In this document: positions 25,852-34,185 of the stretch, one piece after another
How the letters are laid out: every line of letters begins with the position of its first letter
How positions within the stretch are numbered: position 1 is the stretch's first letter
The notes under the pieces: generated by a model
Told to the model about the DNA's origin: nothing
What the model saw: the letters and a program-made list of their open reading frames with translations, nothing else
Database searches by the model: none
Assembly: GCA_020632695.1 (NCBI GenBank)
Contig: JACKFB010000010.1
Coordinates: 62,001 to 126,000, forward strand
Length of the DNA stretch: 64,000 bases
From: Deltaproteobacteria bacterium
GTDB taxonomy: Bacteria; Myxococcota_A; UBA9042; PHBI01; JACKFB01
Direction of reading: 5' to 3'
Program-made: the position numbers and the translations under genes

Positions 25852-27120
25852 TTGGCCACACCCCGCCCACCGCTCGTCGCCAGCGCGCTGCTGGTCATGC
25901 TCGCCTGCGCGCCCGAGGCGTCGGCCAGCAGCGTCGACCTCTTCGGCTACGGCGCGCGCGGCATCGCCATGAGCGGAGCCGCGCTCTCCAGCACGGGCGG
26001 TCAGGCCGCGGTCTACTACAACCCGGCCGGCCTCGCCCTGGAGTCCCGCCCATCCTTCGCGCTGGGCATCCAGGAGGCCACCTTCCACTTGCGCCAGAAT
26101 GGCCGGGACGTCGGCGCCAGGCGCGCCCCCGCGCTCATGCTGGGCCTGGCGATGCCGCTGCCGCTCCGGGGCTGGCTCGACCGCCGCATCGCGCTGGGGA
26201 TGGGCCTCATCATCCCCCAGAACTCGATCCTCATCGCCGACCTCCACCGCCCCGGGGACACCGACTTCGTCGTCCTCGCCAACCGCGCACAGACCGTGAG
26301 CATCCAGACCGCCATCGCCTTCCGGCCCATCGATCGCCTCAGCCTCGGGATCGGCGTGCTGACCCTGGCCGGCCTGGAGGGGGGCGTCGAGGTGGCGCCG
26401 CGCGAAGGGGGCCGCCTGGGCTCGAGCGTGCGCGACGTGGTCATCGCCTCCTACTCGCTGGTCGTGGGGATGCAGGCGAGCCCGACCGACTGGCTGTCGC
26501 TGGCCCTGACCTGGCGCGCCGAGTCGCGGGCCGACTTCGATTTCCCGGTCCAGGCGGACCTGGGCGACACGGTGCCCCTGCCGGTGCCGACCCTGGACAT
26601 CCGCGGCACGGCGCAGTTCGACCCGGCCCAGCTCGCCATGGAGCTGGCGCTGCGGCCGCGCCCCTGGCTGCTGGTCGCCTTCGACGTGGCCTCCAAGCGT
26701 TGGAGCCGCTTCGACAACCCCATCGTCTACACCGCGGTGCCCGAGGACTACCCGCCGCAGCCCGTGCCCGCCTTCCACGACATCGTGGTGTGGCGCGTGG
26801 GCGCCGAAGCGACCGCCGACATCGGAGAGTGGCGCCTCCTCCCGCGCCTGGGCTTCGCCTGGGAGCCCTCCCCCGCCCCGGCCCAGACGGGCCTGCACAA
26901 CTACCTCGACAACGACCGCGCGATCCTGGGCGCCGGTGTCGGCGTGCGCTGGCGGCGCTTGCGCCTCGACGTCGCCGGCCAGGTGCAGCTCTTGCGCGCC
27001 CGCACCGAGGTCAAGGACCCCGCCCTCGTGGACGACACGGCGTCCAACCCCGGCTGGCCCAGCATCCGCCACGACGGCGAGGTGGTGATCTGGTCGGTGG
27101 AGCTGGGGGCCGAGCTGTGA
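25852..27120 (+). CDS. FadL-like outer-membrane transport protein (first of a pair)
   Basis: The 422-residue protein follows a signal peptide ending PEASAS and has hallmarks of FadL/OmpP1 barrels: GARGIAMSGA followed by VYYNPAGLAL (the NPAGL hatch motif) and alternating strands to the C-terminus. FadL channels admit hydrophobic compounds such as long-chain fatty acids. The TTG at 25852 is preferred because AGGGA lies 7 bases upstream and the signal peptide begins there; no ATG precedes the hydrophobic region. The stop overlaps the next gene's GTG (GTGA), so the paralogue downstream is translationally coupled. Confidence 0.85.
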   Translation: MATPRPPLVASALLVMLACAPEASASSVDLFGYGARGIAMSGAALSSTGGQAAVYYNPAGLALESRPSFALGIQEATFHLRQNGRDVGARRAPALMLGLAMPLPLRGWLDRRIALGMGLIIPQNSILIADLHRPGDTDFVVLANRAQTVSIQTAIAFRPIDRLSLGIGVLTLAGLEGGVEVAPREGGRLGSSVRDVVIASYSLVVGMQASPTDWLSLALTWRAESRADFDFPVQADLGDTVPLPVPTLDIRGTAQFDPAQLAMELALRPRPWLLVAFDVASKRWSRFDNPIVYTAVPEDYPPQPVPAFHDIVVWRVGAEATADIGEWRLLPRLGFAWEPSPAPAQTGLHNYLDNDRAILGAGVGVRWRRLRLDVAGQVQLLRARTEVKDPALVDDTASNPGWPSIRHDGEVVIWSVELGAEL

Positions 27121-28442
27121 GCGCCCGCCGTCGCATCGCGGCGCCCGTGCTGGCCCTGCTGGCCCTGACGGCTGGCCCCGCCGCCGCCAACCCGCTGGAC
27201 GCCTTCGGGTTCGGCTCCCGCAGCATGGCCATGGGCAGCGCCACCACGGCCTCGGTCGACGACTACTCGGCCAACTACTACAACCCCGCCGCGCTGGCCG
27301 CCGCGCGCGGGCTGCGCTTCGAGCTGGGCTACGTCTACCTGCAGCCCCACCTCACCATGAACGGCGCCGACGTGGGGGTCGACGCGCACCGCGGCTTCCA
27401 GGGCGGCTTCGTGCTACCCGGTGAGCTGTTTCGCCACCGCGTCGCCTTCTCGATCGGCCTGTTCCTGCCCGATCGCCAGATCACCCGGGTGCGGGCCCTC
27501 CCTCAGAGCCAGGCCCGCTTCGTCCTCTACGACAACCGCCCCCAGCGCCTGGTGCTCTCGTCGAGCCTCGCCGTCGAGATCGTCGACGGGCTGTACATCG
27601 GCGCCGGCATCACCTTCCTCTCCAACGCCCGCGGCGCGCTCGACATCAGCGGCTCGGTCGACCTCTTCGACAGCACCAAGACGACGCTGCTCAGCCGGGT
27701 GGAGGAGAACCTCGTCGCCGTCCGCTACCCCACCTTCGGCCTGCTCTGGCACGCCACCGACAACCTGCGCATCGGGCTCAGCTACCGCGAGCAGTTCTCG
27801 CTGGTGCTCGACGTGGACATCCTCGTGCAGGGCGACATCGTCGTGGACGGGGATCCCCTGGTCGAGGACGCCTCGTTCAAGCTCCGCTCGCTGAGCCGCA
27901 ACCTCTTCTCGCCACGCCAGCTCACCTTGGGCGTCGCCTGGTCCATGCCCCGCTGGCTCATCGAGTTCGATCTGACCTGGCTCCAGTGGAGCCGCTTCCC
28001 CGCGCCCACGGCCAGCGTCAGCATCGACCTGGACATCCCCGACCTCCCCTTCACCATCCCCGACTCCGAGGCCATCGCCGCGCCGGACTTCCACGACATC
28101 CTCGTGCCGCGCGTCGGCGTGGAGCTGCTCGCCCACGATGGCCGGCGCGTGGCCTTGAAGGTGCGTGGAGGCTACTTCTTCGAGCCCACGCCCGCTCGCC
28201 CGCAGCCCGGCGTGACCGCCTACCTCGACAGCCGCAAGCACGGCCTCTCCGCGGGCCTGGGCCTGGTGTTCAAGGAGACGGCGAAGGTGTTCCCCGAGCC
28301 GATCGAGCTGGACTTCGGCAGCCAGCTCCTCTGGATGCACCGCCGCGCCTTCGAGAAGGACGACCCCGCCGACGCGCTCGGCGACGTGGTGATCCGCGGC
28401 CGCTACGTGGGCGCCTCCACCAACCTCAAGCTGCTCTTCTGA
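27117..28442 (+). CDS. FadL-like outer-membrane transport protein (second of a pair)
   Basis: The 441-residue paralogue of the preceding gene has a signal peptide ending AAAN, then FGSRSMAMGSA and NYYNPAALA, the FadL-type hatch region, and beta strands with the same WSRF and PxFHDI/VPRVGVE blocks as its neighbour. The GTG at 27117 overlaps the upstream stop by 4 bases. NPAA replaces the usual NPAG in the hatch motif. Duplication followed by divergence is likely. The lipoprotein gene starts 2 bases after this stop, so three envelope genes form a coupled set. Confidence 0.87.
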   Translation: MSARRRIAAPVLALLALTAGPAAANPLDAFGFGSRSMAMGSATTASVDDYSANYYNPAALAAARGLRFELGYVYLQPHLTMNGADVGVDAHRGFQGGFVLPGELFRHRVAFSIGLFLPDRQITRVRALPQSQARFVLYDNRPQRLVLSSSLAVEIVDGLYIGAGITFLSNARGALDISGSVDLFDSTKTTLLSRVEENLVAVRYPTFGLLWHATDNLRIGLSYREQFSLVLDVDILVQGDIVVDGDPLVEDASFKLRSLSRNLFSPRQLTLGVAWSMPRWLIEFDLTWLQWSRFPAPTASVSIDLDIPDLPFTIPDSEAIAAPDFHDILVPRVGVELLAHDGRRVALKVRGGYFFEPTPARPQPGVTAYLDSRKHGLSAGLGLVFKETAKVFPEPIELDFGSQLLWMHRRAFEKDDPADALGDVVIRGRYVGASTNLKLLF

Positions 28443-28444
28443 CC

Positions 28445-29500
28445 ATGCCCGACCTCTCACCCATCACGCGCCTCATCGCGCTCTGGGCCACCGCGGCGCT
28501 CTGCGGAGGCTGCGCGGCGCTGGGCGGCGGCGGCGGCGGCGGCGAGAACCTGCCCAACCGCGGCATCGCGCCCTACGTGCGTGTCGGCGGGGACGACGAG
28601 GAGACCCCCCTGCCCTACGCGCTCGAGGCCGAGGAGCCGGAGGCGGTGGAGCTGCGCGAGCCGTCGGCTGTGGTCGTCGACGCCCAGGTCCTGCTCTACG
28701 TCGAGCTGCGCGAGCGGGTGGGCGGCGCCGCCTCCATCGCGCGCGCCAGCTCGGACGCCTCGGGGACCAGCTTCGGACCCTCGGAGCCCGTGCTCGACCC
28801 CGCGGAGGCCCCCGAGTGGGCCGACGGCCGGGTCGGCGCACCCAGCGTGCTGCGCACCGACGGCGGTTGGCTGCTGGCCTTCGCCTACGGGGACGGCGCG
28901 GGCATCGGCCTGGCGCGCAGCCAGGACGGCCTGCACTTCGACGTGGATCCCCAGCCCGCCCTGGCGCGCGACCCCGCCACCGAGGCGTCCGTCGACGCGC
29001 CCAGCCTGGTGCGCTTCGGCGACCAGCTCGTCCTGCTCTACGAGGTGCTGGGCGTCGAGGAGGGAGCCACCCGGCGCATCGACCGGGCGCTGGCCGACGG
29101 GGACGGCGTGAGCTTCGCGCGAGCGGGGACCGCGCTGGAGGCGGGCACCGGCTGCTTCGGCGCCGACGGCGCGGAGGATCCCTGCTGGGACCGTGCCGGC
29201 GTGGGCTCGCCCGAGCTGCGCGTGTCCCGGACCGCCACCGGGCGCGAGCTGCTGCGCCTCTTCTACACGGGCTATTCGGGAAAGCGCGGCGACCTGGGCT
29301 TCGCGGCGTCCTTCGACGGGGTGACCTGGAGCCGCTTCGCGTTCAACCCGGTGGTGGCGGAGAAGCTGGACGAGCGCGGGCCCACCAACGTCCGGTTCGG
29401 CGACATCTATCTGCTCTACTACGTCGAGACCGGCAGCGGCACGGCCCACGGCATCGCCGCGGCAAGAGACGAGGCCGGCGTGCCCAGCGAGCGCTTCTAG
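28445..29500 (+). CDS. Lipoprotein with five-bladed propeller (GH43-like) repeats
   Basis: The 351-residue lipoprotein has lipobox ALCGGC near residue 22, a Gly-rich linker and an acidic stretch. Residues ~70-345 contain repeated blades of the glycosidase-type five-bladed propeller pattern: GAPSVLRTDGGWLLAF, APSLVRFGDQLVLLYE, GSPELRVS...LRLFYTGY, and GPTNVRFGDIYLLYYV. Each carries the beta-turn and Trp/Tyr-Phe pairs seen in GH43/GH32-like folds. Catalytic acids cannot be assigned, so enzyme activity is uncertain. It starts 2 bases after the second FadL-like gene and may act at the same outer-membrane site. Confidence 0.75.
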   Translation: MPDLSPITRLIALWATAALCGGCAALGGGGGGGENLPNRGIAPYVRVGGDDEETPLPYALEAEEPEAVELREPSAVVVDAQVLLYVELRERVGGAASIARASSDASGTSFGPSEPVLDPAEAPEWADGRVGAPSVLRTDGGWLLAFAYGDGAGIGLARSQDGLHFDVDPQPALARDPATEASVDAPSLVRFGDQLVLLYEVLGVEEGATRRIDRALADGDGVSFARAGTALEAGTGCFGADGAEDPCWDRAGVGSPELRVSRTATGRELLRLFYTGYSGKRGDLGFAASFDGVTWSRFAFNPVVAEKLDERGPTNVRFGDIYLLYYVETGSGTAHGIAAARDEAGVPSERF

Positions 29501-29521
29501 CGGCCACGCCGCGGCCAGCGG

Positions 29522-29563
29522 CCAGCGGCTCAGAGCGCCGTCTTCGCCTCTCCGCGCCGCTGG
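29522..29563. terminator. Hairpin between convergent genes
   Basis: CCAGCGGC at 29522-29529 pairs with GCCGCTGG at 29556-29563 around a 26-base loop, between the stops of the propeller lipoprotein (29500) and the lamin-tail lipoprotein (29625). No T tract is visible, so terminator function is tentative. Confidence 0.3.
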
Positions 29564-29624
29564 GCTGCCACATGGCTTCCCAGGGACCCGCGCGCCTCGG
29601 CGTCGTGCGCGCGGCAGGCACCTG

Positions 29625-32600
29625 TCAGGGGCAGGGCGGGTTGGGGAGCCCGGGGGTCCCTCGGAGCTTCTGGGCGCCGTAGGTCTCCGTGGCATCACAC
29701 CAGGCGGCCGCGGCGTCGTTGGCCGAGGCCGAGCCGAATGCGGGGCTGAGCTGCATGGCCACGCCGGACCCGCCGGGCCAGCTGGCGTCCCAGGCCACCT
29801 GGTCGATGAGGGTGCCGCCGCAGCGCAGGCGCACCGAGTCGAAGACGTTGTCCAGGCTGTAGCTGGAACCCCAGGCCGCGTCGAGGGAGACGCCCCCGTT
29901 GGCGTCGGGGTCCTGGACGGTCCCGGCGACCACCCGCGCGCCCGGCGCGAGCAGCAGCGGGATCGGCGGCAGGAAGGTGTAGAGCTGGCCCGTGGCGTCG
30001 GTGAGCCGGCACCCGTCGAGGGCCAGGGCCGTGTCGCTCACGTTGAGCAGCTCCACCCACTCGCCCGGATCGGGGACGCCGAGCCCGCTGCGGCGCATGA
30101 CCTCGGTGATGACCAGCTCACCGGCCGCGGCAGGGCGCGGCGGCGCCTCGGCGCAGTGAGCCGCGGCGCACCCTCCGTAGGGGCCACAGTCCACGCTGCG
30201 TAGCGCGTAGGTACACTCGGCGCTCAGGTCCGCGGCCACGGCGCACGCGCCCGGCGAGACGCCGACGGTGAGCAGGTCGCCCTCGCAGGCGGGACCCGGA
30301 GGTGAGGTGCACGGGTTGGGCGCGCAGGTGGTCGGCTGGACGCTCAACACGCCGGCCTGCGACGGATCGTAGCCGTTGTCGCTGCCGTCGAGGTCGCAGG
30401 CCAGCCAGGTCTGGCCGCCGTCCAGGCTGAAGCGCGCGGCCATCGCGTGGAGCCCGAGGGTCGAGGGCGTGACCACGCCGAGCCAGCGATCCGCTCCCGT
30501 CGCCGCGGGGTCGGTCCACTCCGGATCGGGCGCGGCCTCCACCCAGGCGAACTCGAGGCCCTGCTGGGCGTCCGCTGCCGGGGGACCCACCCCCACCTGG
30601 GCCCTCACGCCGGGCGCCGCGTCCACGCCGGGCGTGAGATCGGTGGTGCCCAGATCGGTGAGCAGCCCCGCCATGGTCACGGTCTCGCCCAGGGCGACCT
30701 CGAGCAGCTCCGGCGACTCGAAGCGGCAGAAGTCGACGGTCGCGTCGGGCGGGGGGCACAGAGGGTTCGGGGCTCCCGGGGTCCCCGCGGGGGCGCCGTC
30801 CTTCGCCGGCGGCGCGGGACACCAGGCGCCGGAGAGGTCGTTCTGTGCCGCGCTCACCCGATTGCCCGCCAGCGACAAGGGCAGGCCCACCGGGATGACC
30901 CAGCCGGTGGCCGCGCTCCAGCTCACCACGTCGATGGCGGCCTCGTCGCAGGTGAGGCGCACGGATCCGGCGCCGTTGGGGAGCGCCAGCGAGGAGGGGT
31001 AGACCCCGTCGGGCGCGACCCCGCCGTTGATCTTGGGATCGGCGCTGCGCGCGAACACCAGGGACTCGCCCGGCTGCATGAGCAGGTGGTCGAGCGAGAG
31101 CTCCGCGAAGGACCAGCTCGCCCCCTCGTCGGTGCTGAGCTGACAGGCCTCCAGGCTGAGGAAGCTGCCCTCGGTCGCGTTGGTCAGCTCGAGCCACTCG
31201 CCGCTCTCGGTGAGCGCCGGCGCGATGGCCAGCTCGGTGAACACCACCTGGCCGACGGTCGGGACCTCCGGCAGTCCTACGCACTCGCCGCTTGCGCACT
31301 GCCCGCCGACCAGCGAGCAGTCGGTGATGGGCTCGGCGCTCCACTGGCAGAGCGCGCCGCCGTCCTCGACCAGGCACTGGACCGGCTCCTCGAGGTCGAC
31401 GACCTGGTCCCCGTCGCAGCTCAGGGCCGGGGCCACGAGACAGGGGCTGGGCTGGCAGGGGCTCGGCTCGCTCACGAGCGCGAGGCTCTGGGAAGGGTCG
31501 AAGCCATCGGCGAGCCCGGTGGTGTCGCAGATCGAGGTCGAGTGGCCAGCGTCGACGGTCACCCGGAACGCCAGGCTCCAGTCGCCGGGCGGTGGCACGG
31601 TGAGCGCCGCCAGCCACGCGTCGGTCCCCGCCGGGGCTCCCTGCGCCGTCGCGCTCCAGGAGGCGTCAGGCGAGGCCTCGAGCCAGGTCCAGGACGCGTC
31701 CGGCTCCGAGCCGGCGGGCCCGAAGCCCAGCTCGACCAGGAAGCCCTCGGGCGTGTCGGTGCCGGGCGTCTTGGCGGTGGCCGGCAGCTCGCTCAGCCGC
31801 AGCTCCAACGTGAGGCTGGTCCCCGCCGGGAGCGTCAGCGTGGCCGGGCCCTGGATGCGGCAGGAGTCGACGGTGGCCACATCGCCGGGGCACGGCGGGT
31901 TGGGTGCCCCCGGCGAGCCGAGGTCGCCGAGGCCGAAGGGCTCGCTGGCGCTGCACCAGGACTCGGGATCGTCGTTGGAGGTCGCGTCGGTGGCGAAGGG
32001 GCTCAGCGCGGTGGCGGCGCCGGACTTGGAGGGCCAGCCGCCCCCGGCGCACTCGATGTGGTCGATGGAGACGCCGCCGCAGTTGAAGTCGATGCCGCCG
32101 CCCCCGCCCGGCAGCGCCTGGACGCCGGGGCCGAAGACGTGATCGATGACCACGCCGCCGTTTACCGTGGTGTCGCTGTTGCGGCCCAGCACGCGGAACC
32201 CGCCGACCCCGATGACCAGCGGCGCGTCGATGGTGTGGGTCTTGGTCCCGCCGAACCCGAACACGCACCCCTCGAGCTCCAGCGGCGCGGGTCCCGGATT
32301 GTAGAACTCGACCCAGGTCCCGACGAGGCCGCTGACCGCCACGGGGTTCACGAGGAACTCGGTGGCGACGACCTGCCCGGGCTCGGTCGGAGGCGCCGCG
32401 GACCCGCCGCAGCCCCCGCCGTCGGCCAGGCACACCTGCCCCAGCAGCCCGCAGTCGGTGCTCACCGGCGGGTACTGGCACGTGGGTGTGCCGCCGATGA
32501 CCACGCAGACGGCGCCCTCGGTGGTGCGCTCGATGAGCGTGACCCCGGTGGCGTCGCACTCCGGCGGCGGCGGCGAGTCGCAGACCAGCCCCTCGCAGGG

Positions 32601-34139
32601 GTTCGGCCCCACCTCGAGCGCCGCCGCGTCCTCGGGGGCGTAGCCGTCGTCCGAACCCAGCGGCCCCAGGTCGCAGTAGACCCAGGACTGCCCCAGGTCG
32701 AGGCTCACGCGACCCGCGACGTCGTAGAAACCCTCGGCCGTGGGCGTCAGGGTGGCGGAGTAGCCGTCCACGCCTGCGGGGTCGCTCCACCCGGACACGG
32801 GGGCCGCGGTCACCCACTCGAAGCCGCCATCGGCCGGCTGGGCGCCGACGGGCCCATGGCCCAGCTCGACCACCAGCCCGGGGGCGGCGTCCACGCCGGG
32901 GCTCTTGGTCGTCAGGCCCATCTCGAAGATCTCCAGCCCGTGCTCGACCGACTCGCCGAGCTGGATGTACTCGGTCGCCGGCAACGCCAGCCGGCAGGTG
33001 TCGATGGTGGGCAGCGCCTTGACGCAGGCCGGGTTGGCGGCGCCCGGCGTGCCCAGGTCGCCGTCGCCGTAGGGAGCGACGGCGGCGCACCAGCCGATCG
33101 AGCCGTCGTTCTTCGTGGCCGTGCTGAAGTCCGGGTCCAGCGAGAGGGCGGCGCCGACGGGGACGTCGAAGAAGACCGTGGAATACTCCAGCCGGTCCAC
33201 CTCGACCTTGCCGCAAACCAGGACCACCTCGTCGGAGAGGTTGTCCAGCAGCATGCTGCCGTAGCCGAGGTCGACGTCGACGCCGCCGTTGACCGCCAGG
33301 TCGGCGCTGAAGCCCAACACCAGGCGTCCATCGGCCGGGATGACCAGATCCCCGAGCGGGAAGGCGTCGGTCCCCTCGTCGCGGACGACGCAGGTGCTCA
33401 GCGCCAGGTCCTCGCTGGTGGGGTTCCAGAGCTCGATCCACTCCCCCAGCGGATCCTGCGCGGCCGTGGGGTTGATCATCAGCTCGGTGAACACGAGCTG
33501 CCCGGCCTTCGGCGCCGGAAGGCCCGGCCCGGGCTGGCAAGCGGGCGTGCAGGCGTCCAGGGCGTCGGCGTTTCCGTCGTCGCACGCCTCGCCGCTGTCG
33601 GTCACCGCGTCGCCGCAGCCCGCCGGGACGCAGGTCGTGCGGCAGGCGTCCGGCTCCGTGTCCGAGTTCGCCGCCCCGTCATCGCAGCCCTCGTCGCCCT
33701 CCATCACCCCATCCCCGCACACCGGCGGGAGGACAGCGTCCGCGTCGACGTCGGTGTCGGCGTCGGTCTCGGAGTCGATCTCGGTCCCGGCGTCGGTCTC
33801 GGTCCCGGAGTCGGTCTCGGTCCCGGAGTCGGTCTCGGTCCCGGAGTCGGTCTCGGTCCCGGTCTCGGTCTCGGCGTCGGTCTCGGTCCCGGCGTCGGTC
33901 TCGGTCCCGGCATCGGCGTCGGCGTCGGCGTCGAAGCGGGCGTCGGGGCTGGTCTCGACCGCCGCGTCGGCGTCCATCGCGTCGGGTGCGACGTCTGCCG
34001 TCACGTCCGCGTCGGCGTCTACCGGTTCGGAAGTACTCCCACACGCCACCAGCAGCGTCGCCCCGAGCAGCCAGCACGCGGTGCGCCCGGGGGGCGGGGC
34101 CGGCCGGCTTCGCCTGATGGAGCGGGGACATCTATGCAC
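29625..34139 (-). CDS. Lamin-tail-domain lipoprotein (1,504 aa)
   Basis: The product has a Pro/Arg-rich N-region, lipobox LVAC, a Ser/Thr/Asp/Glu/Ala-rich low-complexity linker (about 45-130), and a Cys-rich module of two DDGxAxxxD units. Four lamin-tail domains then follow (about 208-370, 588-750, 961-1126, 1338-1503), each beginning GQ(L/V)V(F/A)TE or GELVITE. They alternate with three copies of a ~170-residue beta domain recognised by CRxxxP...PGVDAAPG and an FSLDGGQTW-like strand. Such sandwich arrays occur in large myxobacterial surface proteins, but no biochemical function is established. The GTG at 34139 is chosen because AGGAG lies 6 bases upstream; the ATG at 34163 lacks a site. It follows the PHP-hydrolase gene by 46 bases on the same strand. 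Confidence 0.85.
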   Translation of the reverse strand: MHRCPRSIRRSRPAPPPGRTACWLLGATLLVACGSTSEPVDADADVTADVAPDAMDADAAVETSPDARFDADADADAGTETDAGTETDAETETGTETDSGTETDSGTETDSGTETDAGTEIDSETDADTDVDADAVLPPVCGDGVMEGDEGCDDGAANSDTEPDACRTTCVPAGCGDAVTDSGEACDDGNADALDACTPACQPGPGLPAPKAGQLVFTELMINPTAAQDPLGEWIELWNPTSEDLALSTCVVRDEGTDAFPLGDLVIPADGRLVLGFSADLAVNGGVDVDLGYGSMLLDNLSDEVVLVCGKVEVDRLEYSTVFFDVPVGAALSLDPDFSTATKNDGSIGWCAAVAPYGDGDLGTPGAANPACVKALPTIDTCRLALPATEYIQLGESVEHGLEIFEMGLTTKSPGVDAAPGLVVELGHGPVGAQPADGGFEWVTAAPVSGWSDPAGVDGYSATLTPTAEGFYDVAGRVSLDLGQSWVYCDLGPLGSDDGYAPEDAAALEVGPNPCEGLVCDSPPPPECDATGVTLIERTTEGAVCVVIGGTPTCQYPPVSTDCGLLGQVCLADGGGCGGSAAPPTEPGQVVATEFLVNPVAVSGLVGTWVEFYNPGPAPLELEGCVFGFGGTKTHTIDAPLVIGVGGFRVLGRNSDTTVNGGVVIDHVFGPGVQALPGGGGGIDFNCGGVSIDHIECAGGGWPSKSGAATALSPFATDATSNDDPESWCSASEPFGLGDLGSPGAPNPPCPGDVATVDSCRIQGPATLTLPAGTSLTLELRLSELPATAKTPGTDTPEGFLVELGFGPAGSEPDASWTWLEASPDASWSATAQGAPAGTDAWLAALTVPPPGDWSLAFRVTVDAGHSTSICDTTGLADGFDPSQSLALVSEPSPCQPSPCLVAPALSCDGDQVVDLEEPVQCLVEDGGALCQWSAEPITDCSLVGGQCASGECVGLPEVPTVGQVVFTELAIAPALTESGEWLELTNATEGSFLSLEACQLSTDEGASWSFAELSLDHLLMQPGESLVFARSADPKINGGVAPDGVYPSSLALPNGAGSVRLTCDEAAIDVVSWSAATGWVIPVGLPLSLAGNRVSAAQNDLSGAWCPAPPAKDGAPAGTPGAPNPLCPPPDATVDFCRFESPELLEVALGETVTMAGLLTDLGTTDLTPGVDAAPGVRAQVGVGPPAADAQQGLEFAWVEAAPDPEWTDPAATGADRWLGVVTPSTLGLHAMAARFSLDGGQTWLACDLDGSDNGYDPSQAGVLSVQPTTCAPNPCTSPPGPACEGDLLTVGVSPGACAVAADLSAECTYALRSVDCGPYGGCAAAHCAEAPPRPAAAGELVITEVMRRSGLGVPDPGEWVELLNVSDTALALDGCRLTDATGQLYTFLPPIPLLLAPGARVVAGTVQDPDANGGVSLDAAWGSSYSLDNVFDSVRLRCGGTLIDQVAWDASWPGGSGVAMQLSPAFGSASANDAAAAWCDATETYGAQKLRGTPGLPNPPCP
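33761..33930. repeat. 18-bp coding minisatellite in the lamin-tail lipoprotein
   Basis: A tandem 18-base unit of the form GTCGGTCTCGGTCCCGGA recurs about eight times with substitutions. It encodes repeats of the hexapeptide DSGTET/DAGTET in the linker after the lipobox. The units are in frame, so copy-number change would lengthen or shorten the linker without a frameshift. Confidence 0.8.
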
Positions 34140-34185
34140 TGCAGGCTCCTGGCGAGCGCGCACGGGCAGCGCGAGGGCGCGCGTG

